Origin: an uncultured Lachnospiraceae bacterium
GTDB lineage: Bacteria; Bacillota; Clostridia; Lachnospirales; Lachnospiraceae
Reading direction: 5' to 3'
Assembly: GCA_949893755.1 (NCBI GenBank)
Contig: CATLCV010000003.1
Span: 1 to 64,000, forward strand
Length of the DNA: 64,000 nucleotides
The notes under the pieces are model-generated. The model searched no databases, was not told the DNA's origin, and saw only the letters and a program-made list of their open reading frames with translations. Of the stretch, positions 9,682-18,360 are shown in pieces (within the stretch, counting starts at the first letter, position 1; every line of letters starts with the position of its first letter). The position numbers and the translations under genes are program-made.

Positions 9682-10986
9682 CTACATCCGCTCCATATAT
9701 TCCTTCGCCTCGAACAGAATCCGTTCTTCGTCCAGCGTCCGGACCTCCCGGTTTTCCATCAGGATCTTCCCGCCCACGATCATATCCCGCACATCTCCGG
9801 ACTCCGCGCACTCGAACATGGTATGCAGCAGATTTCCGCTGGGGATCAGTCTTCCGGCATCCAGATAAATGCTGACGAGATCCGCTTTGCAGCCTTCCGC
9901 GATCCTTCCGCACTGCCCGGCCTCGCCGATCGCGGCCGCGCCGCCTTCGAAAAGCATCCGGAACAGCAGCTCCGCCGGCATGACCTTGGGATTGCGGTTG
10001 GGAACACCGTGGTAAATGTTCATCAGGGACCGGAAAATGCGCATCTCGTTCCACAGGCTCAGTCCGCCGTGGGCCGCCCCGTCCGTTCCGAAGCCCGGAA
10101 TGATCCCCCGCTCCGCCAGGTCCGGCGTATCCGGCACGGCCTTTCCGCAGTTGCTGAACGGGCAATGACAGACCTTCACGCCCCGCTCCCGAATGATCTC
10201 CTTTTCCTCCTCAGATAAGATCAGGCTGTGTGCTCCCAAAAAACGGTCCGAAAGCACGCCCATTTTTTCCAGATATTCATAAGGCCGCATGCCTTCCCTG
10301 GCTATAATCCCGTCTACCTCTCCCTGATACTCGTTCATATGCGCCTGCAGCATGGCTCCCCGCTCCCGGGCATGGCCTGCCGCCAGCTCCGTCAGCTCAT
10401 GAGAACAGGAATTTAAGGCACGCAGGGAATAATACACCTTCAGATTGCCCTTTCCGTTCCAATTCTCATATAAACGGTCCGTTTCCTCCACCGCCTGCCC
10501 CGCGTTCATGGCGATGCTCTCCGGAAGCCCTTCCTCGTCCATCGTGGAATAGGAAATGCATCCTCTCAGGCCGCTTTCCTCATAAACTGCCGCCGCCGCG
10601 TCCATATGGTAGCTGCCTGCGTCTATACATGCCGTGGTACCGGATTTCATCATTTCCAGGGCAGCCACCTGGGCGGACAGCTTCATTTTCTCCGGGGTCA
10701 GCGTGCTCTCAAAGGGAAGCATGACCCGGGTCCAGATGATCGGCTTCGCGTCCAGCACAAGTCCTTTTAAGAGCTGCTGGCCGGTATGCATATGGCTGTC
10801 GATCAGTCCCGGCATGAACAGCTTGCCCTCCCCGGAAATGGTTTTGTCCGCCTGAAATTCCCTGGTGCCGGTTTCTGTTACTGCCATGATCCTGCCGTCC
10901 GACACCGCAATGTCCATCCCATTTTTTACCGTTTCATAGTCCGTCATAACAACTGCATTCTTTATCAGTAAATTACATTTTTCCAT
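9682..10986 (-). CDS. Amidohydrolase (SsnA/MtaD/TrzN-like cytosine deaminase superfamily)
   Basis: MEKCNLLIKNAVVMTDYE, FMPGLIDSHMHTGQQLLKG, HCPFSNCGKAVPDTPDL, GFGTDGAAHGG. Confidence 0.9.
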   Translation of the reverse strand: MEKCNLLIKNAVVMTDYETVKNGMDIAVSDGRIMAVTETGTREFQADKTISGEGKLFMPGLIDSHMHTGQQLLKGLVLDAKPIIWTRVMLPFESTLTPEKMKLSAQVAALEMMKSGTTACIDAGSYHMDAAAAVYEESGLRGCISYSTMDEEGLPESIAMNAGQAVEETDRLYENWNGKGNLKVYYSLRALNSCSHELTELAAGHARERGAMLQAHMNEYQGEVDGIIAREGMRPYEYLEKMGVLSDRFLGAHSLILSEEEKEIIRERGVKVCHCPFSNCGKAVPDTPDLAERGIIPGFGTDGAAHGGLSLWNEMRIFRSLMNIYHGVPNRNPKVMPAELLFRMLFEGGAAAIGEAGQCGRIAEGCKADLVSIYLDAGRLIPSGNLLHTMFECAESGDVRDMIVGGKILMENREVRTLDEERILFEAKEYMERM

Positions 10987-11086
10987 GTCCGTGATCTCCT
11001 TCTTCCAAATATTTATTCCGCCTTTTGCGGGCACGCCCGCACACTCCTCATCCATATGTTCCTGCCTGACTTCGGACAGCAGACCT

Positions 11087-11116
11087 CAGACCCGTCTGCT
11101 GCGCAGACTTTCCGCT
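11087..11116. repeat. Dispersed palindromic repeat, copy 1 (second copy at 13678-13707)
   Basis: cagacccgtctgctgcgcagactttccgct vs cagacacgtctgcttcgcagactatacgct. Confidence 0.7.
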
Positions 11117-11147
11117 ACTCTCGCAGCTGCTGTCCTGGACTGCTTCC

Positions 11148-11594
11148 TCAGATCGCTCCCGTCAGTTTTAAGATCAGGGAATCCCACATACAGGACCCCA
11201 GGAATGTTCCGGTCATGACCAGCAGGCCCACAACCAAGATCTTCGGTCCCTGTTTGATAAATGCTTTCAGCTGGTCGCCGATGGCCAGTCCTGCGTATGC
11301 CCCGACCATGGTAAACGGCGCCGTAAAGTTGATCTTTGCTGCCGCGTCGATCACGAAGGTCCGGATCGGGGACAGCGGGCAGGCGAGGAGCAGGCCGATG
11401 ATCGCGCAGTACGCCACGATGGGAAGCTTCAAAGGAATCAGCTTGATGCAGACAACCGCCAGCATGGAGATCGCCACGAGGACCACCAGTCCCGGAAGGG
11501 ACTCCAGGAATCCCACATCATGTCCGATAAAATTTGCCAGGCCCGTTCCGCACGCACCGATCACCAGTAAAAATAACCATTCTATGTATCTCAT
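11148..11594 (-). CDS. Small multi-TM protein, partner of the DUF3100-like protein
   Basis: MRYIEWLFLLVIGACGTGLANFIGHDVGF, about 4 hydrophobic segments, operonic position. Confidence 0.65.
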   Translation of the reverse strand: MRYIEWLFLLVIGACGTGLANFIGHDVGFLESLPGLVVLVAISMLAVVCIKLIPLKLPIVAYCAIIGLLLACPLSPIRTFVIDAAAKINFTAPFTMVGAYAGLAIGDQLKAFIKQGPKILVVGLLVMTGTFLGSCMWDSLILKLTGAI

Positions 11595-11630
11595 TCTAAG
11601 TCCTCCTTCATCATCTTCTTTCTATGTCCA

Positions 11631-12476
11631 CTATTTTGTTTCTTTTGCTTTTATAAACCTTCCCAGTTTCGGCTCCAATATACAGTACAGCCGGTCGCAG
11701 AGCGGGATTGCCAGAAACATATTGATATAGATCCCGGTGATCCCCGCCATGGTCTCTCCCACGCTTGCCAGCGTCTTGATGGTCTCCGCTGATTCCGGAT
11801 ACATGGCGCACAGCGACGCGCTGGAGCTTGCCATCATGATCCCTGCGCCCACGCCGGATGCCAGCCCCAGAGCTTCCGGATGAAACAATCCTGTCATTGC
11901 CACTGCGGAAGCCAGGATCCCAAAGTAAATGGTTCCGATCATACCGCCTACGATATAAATAGAAAGACTTCCTCTCGCCTCCGCCGAATCCGACCCGTAA
12001 ATGTTGTTGATCAATGCCATATGGTACTCGCGGTTAATGGAAAAGCAGGCTCCTACCGCTTCCCGCTTCATCCCCAGCAGGATCGCCACCGGCAGCGCCA
12101 GTATGATAGCGAATAAATTTCCAAAGCCATGAAGCAATACCGCCGGGCCAGCGCTCAGGATGGTCTCGATATTTGCCCCGGCTGTGATCCCCAGCTTAGC
12201 GATAAACGGCGCAATCCCGACTACCACCAGCTTTGACGCTGCCTTGACCTGCTCATTTTTTACGATTTTGAGCACCTCCGGCCCGCTGAGTACGCCTAAG
12301 ATAATGGCGTAAAATATCGGAAATAGGATAAACATTCCTTTTCCAACCGGAATCTGGATCTGCCCGATACTGTCCGCGATCAGAATAAATACAAACGCCA
12401 GCAGATACACCTTCCATTCCACCCTGATCCTCTGCCCCAATGATTCGTAGGCAAAGCTTTCCTTTTGTTTCTTCAT
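11631..12476 (-). CDS. DUF3100-like multi-TM putative carrier
   Basis: Hydrophobic protein (MKKQKESFAYESLGQRIRVEWKVYLLAFVFILIADSIGQIQIPVGKG...), recognised from memory as DUF3100-like. Confidence 0.7.
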   Translation of the reverse strand: MKKQKESFAYESLGQRIRVEWKVYLLAFVFILIADSIGQIQIPVGKGMFILFPIFYAIILGVLSGPEVLKIVKNEQVKAASKLVVVGIAPFIAKLGITAGANIETILSAGPAVLLHGFGNLFAIILALPVAILLGMKREAVGACFSINREYHMALINNIYGSDSAEARGSLSIYIVGGMIGTIYFGILASAVAMTGLFHPEALGLASGVGAGIMMASSSASLCAMYPESAETIKTLASVGETMAGITGIYINMFLAIPLCDRLYCILEPKLGRFIKAKETK

Positions 12477-12663
12477 CTTTGATTACCTCCCGTTCCCGTA
12501 ACCGGCTCCCCGCCGTGCTCCGGATCTCCCTGTTTCCTGCACGGCCGCGTAAGCCTGGTTTTAAATGAAATGTACGTTTTTTGTTGTTAAAATGATTCTA
12601 TCGAATTTTAAATTTTAAAAACAGGACAAATGAGGAGTTTTTGGAAATTTTTTGAAAAAACAG

Positions 12664-12690
12664 TAAACATTTTTTAAGTTTGAACGATAT
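12664..12690 (+). promoter_or_regulatory. Candidate sigma-D/sigma-28 promoter for flagellin
   Basis: TAAA (12664-12667)-N15-AACGATAT (12683-12690), versus SigD consensus TAAA-N15-GCCGATAT. Confidence 0.7.
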
Positions 12691-12694
12691 GATA

Positions 12695-12785
12695 TATATA
12701 GGAGTCACTTTCTTTAAAAGTAGTTGAATCCAGGAGCTTTTATATAGAAGTCATTTTTTTAGAATGATTGAAGCCAGAAGCTTTT
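12695..12785 (+). repeat. Imperfect ~46-bp tandem repeat in flagellin 5' leader
   Basis: tatataggagtcactttctttaaaagtagttgaatccaggagcttt / tatatagaagtcatttttttagaatgattgaagccagaagctttt. Confidence 0.75.
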
Positions 12786-12872
12786 CAAACGCTGTGGATC
12801 TTGACGATTGCAAGTCCTGCTTGACCGCAGGTCTTATCAGAATATTATCATCTTAAAAAGGAGGAATCTAAT

Positions 12873-13646
12873 ATGAGCGCAATTTCTGGAATTAGTACTA
12901 CATCCCCATATCTATATGGGCATATCGCAAGCGGAAACCGGCTGATGTCCGCGGCTGACGGTGCTGCCGAGCTGGCCATCACCGAGAAGGAGAATGCGCA
13001 GATCACCGGTATCAACACCGGAACTAAGAATCTCAGCGACGGGGTCAGTCTGTTGAAGACCTCCGATTCCGCCCTTGGCAGTATCACCAGCTCCCTGCAG
13101 AGGATGCGTGAGCTGGCGCTCCGTGCAACCAGCGGTATTTTGAACGACGCGAACCGCGCGGATATCCAGAGAGAGGTCGATCAGTTAAAGGATCAGATCA
13201 ACCTGGTTGCACAGCAGACCAACTTTAACGGACGCAGCCTGCTGGACGGCAGCCAGAAGAACGGCATTGAGCTGGTCGGAGATGCGGGCGGCAGCTCCAT
13301 CAACGTCAACAATTCCATCAATTCCACACTGGACGCACTCGGTCTCAAGGATTTTGATGTTACGAAGAATTTCAATATCCAAGATATTGACCGGGCTCTG
13401 GAAAAGGTGACCGGAGACCGCAGCACCCTGGGGGCTCAGTACAATAAGCTGGAATACGCGATTGATTATAACGGATATGCATCCGAAAACCTGACGGCAG
13501 CCAAAAGCCGCATGGGAGATACTGATGTTGCGAAGGCATTGATGCAGCTGCAGCATCAGCAGACACTGCAGAGCATCTCCATGATGCTGCAGAAGCGGAA
13601 CATGGCGCAGAAGGGACAGCAGACTATGGGGCTGCTGCAGTTCTGA
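12873..13646 (+). CDS. Short divergent flagellin (D0/D1 only)
   Basis: SLQRMRELALRATSGILNDANRADIQREVDQLKDQINLVAQQTNFNGRSLLDG and C-terminal ENLTAAKSRMGDTDVAKALMQLQ...QQTMGLLQF. Confidence 0.92.
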   Translation: MSAISGISTTSPYLYGHIASGNRLMSAADGAAELAITEKENAQITGINTGTKNLSDGVSLLKTSDSALGSITSSLQRMRELALRATSGILNDANRADIQREVDQLKDQINLVAQQTNFNGRSLLDGSQKNGIELVGDAGGSSINVNNSINSTLDALGLKDFDVTKNFNIQDIDRALEKVTGDRSTLGAQYNKLEYAIDYNGYASENLTAAKSRMGDTDVAKALMQLQHQQTLQSISMMLQKRNMAQKGQQTMGLLQF

Positions 13647-13677
13647 TTGAATTGCTTTGAACCTGAACTGCAGGCCA

Positions 13678-13707
13678 CAGACACGTCTGCTTCGCAGACT
13701 ATACGCT
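13678..13707. repeat. Dispersed palindromic repeat, copy 2
   Basis: See copy 1 at 11087-11116. Confidence 0.7.
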
Positions 13708-13797
13708 GCAAAGCAGTTCTGAATCTTTACATGATTTTCCTGGTTCTTTCTGAACATAGAACATGCTCGAAAGGGCATACGCGGGAGGTACCATTTC

Positions 13798-14514
13798 ATG
13801 ACGTTGAGTGAACTGGAAAAAGAAGTGCCGGAGTTAACAGACTATACAAAGAACATGCCTGATGAGCTCCGGCAGCTTGCCCGTGTCAAGGTGCATCCAC
13901 CGGGCGGACTGATCCATCAGAAGGACAGTGTGCTCCCGTACCTGGGGATTGTCGCCAAGGGTGAGAACCGGGTGATCAATGAATTTGAAAACGGCAAGAT
14001 CTATATGATCGAAACCAACAAAGCCATTGATTTTATCGGGGAGGTCGCGCTGCTGGCCAATAAGCCGGAGGCCTCCGTCACCATCGAAGCCCTGACCGCC
14101 AATACCGTGGTCTATATCCCGCGGAAGGACGCGGAAAGGTGGATCGATTCCGATACGCATATCCTTCGAAAAATGGCGGAACGCACTGCATTCAAGCTGT
14201 ACCGTTCCTCCTACAATAACGGTTTAAAGCTTTACTATCCGCCCATGTTCCTTGTGGCGGATTATCTTGTGCGGCTCTATGAGCAGGTATTTCCGCAGGA
14301 CTCCCCGGAAATGCTGAAAAATCCCCGTCCGGTCACGCTCCAGAAGACCCGCGAACGGCTTGGGGAAGAGCTGGGCATGAATATCAAGACGCTGGACCGG
14401 ACCATCCGCTCCATGCATAAGGATGGGTATTTTTCTCTGGTCAAGGGGAAGATTACATTTGAAATAGAAGAATATCTGCAGATGAAGGAATATCTGAGTA
14501 CGGCGAAGGGGTGA
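13798..14514 (+). CDS. Crp/Fnr-family transcriptional regulator
   Basis: Cyclic-nucleotide-binding-like fold (FIGEVALLANKPEASVTIEALT) plus HTH (TRERLGEELGMNIKTLDRTIRSMHKDGY). Confidence 0.85.
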   Translation: MTLSELEKEVPELTDYTKNMPDELRQLARVKVHPPGGLIHQKDSVLPYLGIVAKGENRVINEFENGKIYMIETNKAIDFIGEVALLANKPEASVTIEALTANTVVYIPRKDAERWIDSDTHILRKMAERTAFKLYRSSYNNGLKLYYPPMFLVADYLVRLYEQVFPQDSPEMLKNPRPVTLQKTRERLGEELGMNIKTLDRTIRSMHKDGYFSLVKGKITFEIEEYLQMKEYLSTAKG

Positions 14515-14532
14515 ACCTTCGCCGTATTTTTT
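14499..14532 (+). terminator. Intrinsic terminator overlapping the Crp/Fnr stop codon
   Basis: TACGGCGAAGG-ggtgaa-CCTTCGCCGTA followed by TTTTTT. Confidence 0.85.
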
Positions 14533-14625
14533 CCGCCTGTACGGCTGCGGTTCGGCAGCCGACAAGTATTCTGAACCGTTTGCCTGAATCACAGGACGCG
14601 CCTGGTCAGGACGCGGCCGTACAGC

Positions 14626-15354
14626 TTACATGATATTATATTTCTCAACCGTATAGCTCAATATATCCGTCAGGATATAGCTTTCATAAATTTCAAAAGG
14701 CTTTTCCTGGTTCTCGTGCAGGCAGTACGAAGTCGCGTGGATCTTAAGCAGCGGCTTTGCCTCTTTGAGCCCCAGTGTCTTTTGGATCTCTTCATTTCCC
14801 ATCGTTGCGATGATATTCTGCTTGACCCGGGAAATATTCAGCGCATAAAAGGATTTCAATACATCATATAAGGAACAGACATTGAAGTTAAAGGCTTCCA
14901 GCTTCGGAAACATCGCCGCGGGCAGGACAGCCGCATTGACACAGCACACATTTTCATCTGCCAGATACAGGCATCTCAGCCTGTAGACCTCATCCTCCGG
15001 CGCAAGCTCCAGGAGCTTTGCTTCCTCTTTCCCGGCCTTTTCTCTGGAAAAATAAAGCTGCTCTCTTCCGGGCTTTTTTCCCTCATGCACGATCGCCTCG
15101 GTAAAGCTGTGGATCCGGGACAGGCTTTCCACCGAATGCTCCCTTACAAAACAGCCTTTCCCCTTGATCTTATATAATTTATTTTCTTTCACCAATTCAT
15201 CCACCGCCCTTCGTACCGTGATGCGGCTTACCTGATACTTTTCGCAAAGTTCGCTTTCAGAAGGCAGAACCTGGTTCGGCTTGTACTCCATCGATTCGAT
15301 CTTCTGAAGCAGCTCCCTTTTGATCACTTCGTATTTTGATACATTGTTTCCCAT
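14626..15354 (-). CDS. GntR-family regulator with UTRA domain
   Basis: MGNNVSKYEVIKRELLQKIESMEYKPNQVLPSESELCEKYQVSRITVRRAVDELVKENKLYKIKGKGCFV. Confidence 0.9.
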   Translation of the reverse strand: MGNNVSKYEVIKRELLQKIESMEYKPNQVLPSESELCEKYQVSRITVRRAVDELVKENKLYKIKGKGCFVREHSVESLSRIHSFTEAIVHEGKKPGREQLYFSREKAGKEEAKLLELAPEDEVYRLRCLYLADENVCCVNAAVLPAAMFPKLEAFNFNVCSLYDVLKSFYALNISRVKQNIIATMGNEEIQKTLGLKEAKPLLKIHATSYCLHENQEKPFEIYESYILTDILSYTVEKYNIM

Positions 15355-15519
15355 ATATCCCCCTGTTCCTGCGGGGTTCTTTGTCTATACACTGCCTTTG
15401 GGCTTCTGGAAAACGCATATATTAGAACAAAGAGTTTCGCTTGCGAAACTCGCGCCTGCGGCGGTCGCACCGCGACATCTACCCTGTACGCCACAGTGCG
15501 CGGCGGCCGCATAGCTACA

Positions 15520-16215
15520 TCATTCGCTCTCTGCCCGCACCTTCTTCGCAATCTTCCTCCAGTTCCAGTATCCGTAGGAGGAATTGCACAGATTTACACA
15601 TTTCATAATAATGATCAGGATCGCGCTCTTGTCGCCGGACATAAATACCATGATCCACATTACGATAGACAGTGCATTCACAATCACCCACATGAGCCAT
15701 TGCTCTGAATAACGTAATAAGTATAACATACTTGCGATCACAGATACAACCGTTGTCAGAGAATCCATAAATGCGAAATTACCGCCAAGCCATACGAGGA
15801 CTTTTGCATAGGCAAGCGTGCTGACTATGGTTACGACAACCGTTCCAACGGCAAACTGCGGCGTCATGATACGGAATTTGACTTCTCCGCTCTCAGCGGA
15901 ATTCTTTTTCCACATGAAAATGGCGATCGCGCTGACCGGAATGGAATACAGCAGGTTGTACATGATCTCGCCATACAGCGGAATGCTGAAACAGTTGATC
16001 GCGTAAAGCGCGCTGTTAATGATCGCAAAATACAGCCCCGCAACCTTTCCCTTTGCGCCGAGGACCAGATTCAGGCTGCTGGATAAGGTCAGCACCAGCA
16101 TAAACAGATCCTGTTTGTTGATAAACCACGCCGCGGTCTGAAAGATCAGCACAAATGCCAGCCATGCTTTTTCATAGATGCTCCAGTCTTTAAAAAAGTC
16201 TTTTATCTTATTCAT
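15520..16215 (-). CDS. pnuC: PnuC-type nicotinamide riboside / nucleoside-derivative transporter
   Basis: MNKIKDFFKDWSIYEKAWLAFVLIFQTAAWF...; C-terminal SSYGYWNWRKIAKK typical of PnuC. Confidence 0.85.
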   Translation of the reverse strand: MNKIKDFFKDWSIYEKAWLAFVLIFQTAAWFINKQDLFMLVLTLSSSLNLVLGAKGKVAGLYFAIINSALYAINCFSIPLYGEIMYNLLYSIPVSAIAIFMWKKNSAESGEVKFRIMTPQFAVGTVVVTIVSTLAYAKVLVWLGGNFAFMDSLTTVVSVIASMLYLLRYSEQWLMWVIVNALSIVMWIMVFMSGDKSAILIIIMKCVNLCNSSYGYWNWRKIAKKVRAESE

Positions 16216-17113
16216 GATATTCCTCCATTTTTTCGTCAAACATTTCCTTGTTCATCACCGGGCCCTGCACGCTTACGACAGCGGCCGCCACACGGTTTGC
16301 AAGCCGGATGCTTTCTTCCGTGCCCAGCCCCATGGAAAGGCCTCCGATCACGGCGCCGATGTGGCTGTCTCCCGCCCCGATCGTATCCGCCACCGTTGTT
16401 TTTACGGAAGGTACCGTCCGAAGCTCATTTCCTTCATAACAGGCCGTTCCCTTTTCACCCAGAGTAACGATGACCAGATTGCCCGTACGGCTGTATAGCT
16501 CCCGTACCGCATCGGAAATATGTTCCGCTCCTGTATAGTCCATCGCCTCTTTTTCGTTTAGATGGAGGATGGGATGTACGGAAAAAATCTCTTCCATGAC
16601 CGCAGAGTCAATGCTGCAGATCACGGGACCGGGCGCAAAAAATATCTCCTTATCCGCATGCCGGCTGAGCCATTTGCTGACAGCATGCCCGCCCTGATTG
16701 CAGACCTGATATCCTGCCACATAAATCTTGTCATACGGATCCATGTCCAGAGCGTCCATCCATTCCGGACAAAAGGCTCCTTCAATCCCCTGGGCCGTGA
16801 TAAATGTACGTTCCCCGGATGCCTCCACCAGATCCAGACAGTATCCATTGTCCTGGCTGTCGTCCTGGATCAAGATCTCATAGCCGCATTTTTGCAACTC
16901 CGAACGGATCATATCTGCATACGGCCCTTTTCCGACAGGAACGCAGAGGCTGTGGCCGCACCCCAGGTTCCGCAGTGTATTTGCCACATTATAGGCACAG
17001 CCGCCGATCACGATCCCCGACTCACTGCACAGTACGTCCTCGCCGCTTTTCGGCAGGGCTTCTATTTTCATGAGCATATCGATCATTGCGGCTCCGACTA
17101 CCAGAGTTTTCAT
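16208..17113 (-). CDS. PfkB-family sugar/nucleoside kinase
   Basis: GGCAYNVANTLRNLG, C-terminal DTIGAGDSHIGAVIGGL (PfkB signature). Overlaps DraG stop (ATGA). Confidence 0.88.
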   Translation of the reverse strand: MKTLVVGAAMIDMLMKIEALPKSGEDVLCSESGIVIGGCAYNVANTLRNLGCGHSLCVPVGKGPYADMIRSELQKCGYEILIQDDSQDNGYCLDLVEASGERTFITAQGIEGAFCPEWMDALDMDPYDKIYVAGYQVCNQGGHAVSKWLSRHADKEIFFAPGPVICSIDSAVMEEIFSVHPILHLNEKEAMDYTGAEHISDAVRELYSRTGNLVIVTLGEKGTACYEGNELRTVPSVKTTVADTIGAGDSHIGAVIGGLSMGLGTEESIRLANRVAAAVVSVQGPVMNKEMFDEKMEEYHE

Positions 17114-18108
17114 CTCAGCTTTTCCCGTCCTTTCAAAAGAATCTCAATATACGCGTCAAAGTCTGCGTCATTCTGCTTCCGCAGGATTTCGATATATTCC
17201 GGCTTGATGGCGTCCGCCCCCCGGAACGCGCCGCAGATCGCCGTCGCCATAGCCCCGATGGTATCCGTATCGCCCCCCAGGTTGGCGCACATCAGGCACG
17301 CCTTATTGGGATCCTGTGTGTAGTATGCTACGGAAACCGCCGCCGGGACGGATTCGATGATGCATACGCCGGTCCCCACAATATCATAGAGCTTCTGCAT
17401 GAAGGCATCCTCATCATCCGCATACTCCTTCGCAAGCCAAAGCCCGATTTTTGTCCGCTCGCTCAGCCTCGGGCTGTAGCTCTCACAGCCTCTTTGGTAG
17501 CCCAGCTCTTCGATTCCCAAAATGTCTTCTATCACCTTTTCAAAATCATGGTTCACCATGGCCGAGCTGACCCCCATAGCGATCATCGCGGCCCCGGCAA
17601 TGGTCACATCACTGGTATGGGTTGCCCGGGATACTCCATATACGTAGTCCACAAGCTCCTGCTTCTGATCCGGAGTGAAAAGACAGCCGATGGGCGGGAT
17701 CCTCATGGCACTGCCGTTGGAAAGGGCTTTGTCCGTAGGCTTCGTATCCTCGATCCCATCCCGGAAATTGGCAAGCGCGATCTTTGAAGTCGGACCCAGA
17801 ATATTATTTTCCCACGCATTTTCCTTCTCGGCCCATGCGATCATCCGAAGGGCGATGTCCCTGACATCCGGCACGTAATCGGTGGATGCAATGGAATCCA
17901 GAAGGACCAGCGCCTGCCCGGTATCATCCGTAAACTGCCCGTATTCATAATTAAAGGCAACCTCATTTTCCTTCGGCCCGTCCAGAAAACGGTCGATCTT
18001 TTTTCCGAAAAATCTGCGGGCGTGCTCCTTTGCCCACAGCTCTGCCGGCATCCCCATCGCATCGCCCAGCGCCATTCCATACAGCGCTCCTGCAATCCTG
18101 TTCCTCAT
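17110..18108 (-). CDS. ADP-ribosylglycohydrolase (DraG/ARH family)
   Basis: MRNRIAGALYGMALGDAMGMPAE, QFTDDTGQALVL, NLGGDTDTIGAMATAICGAFRGADAI. Confidence 0.92.
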   Translation of the reverse strand: MRNRIAGALYGMALGDAMGMPAELWAKEHARRFFGKKIDRFLDGPKENEVAFNYEYGQFTDDTGQALVLLDSIASTDYVPDVRDIALRMIAWAEKENAWENNILGPTSKIALANFRDGIEDTKPTDKALSNGSAMRIPPIGCLFTPDQKQELVDYVYGVSRATHTSDVTIAGAAMIAMGVSSAMVNHDFEKVIEDILGIEELGYQRGCESYSPRLSERTKIGLWLAKEYADDEDAFMQKLYDIVGTGVCIIESVPAAVSVAYYTQDPNKACLMCANLGGDTDTIGAMATAICGAFRGADAIKPEYIEILRKQNDADFDAYIEILLKGREKLR

Positions 18109-18259
18109 TTTTCTCTCCTTTCATATCAACTTGTTATTACAACATGTATTATAAAATCAACACAACGTATTGTCAATATACTCTTTTACTTTCAGCATTC
18201 CGCATAAATTTTATGCCGGTTGAAGTTTATTAAAAGCTGATTTTTGTGTAACATATACA

Positions 18260-18304
18260 AAAAAATAGAACAAGCGTCTGTTATAGATTGCTTGTCCTAT
18301 TTTG
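18260..18304 (-). terminator. Intrinsic terminator downstream of FtsX permease
   Basis: AAAATAGAACAAGC-N12-GCTTGTCCTATTTT hairpin with A/T-rich flanks. Confidence 0.7.
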
Positions 18305-18360
18305 AATCAAAGATCACACAGCAAAAGCCAAATGTACATCCATTTACAATATGCAAACAG

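Noticed and set aside
15324-15551. 75-aa - strand ORF in the gap between GntR and pnuC
   Set aside because: Derived from GC-rich palindromic DNA (GAGTTTCGCTTGCGAAACTC, GCGGCGG tracts) with no protein-like features.
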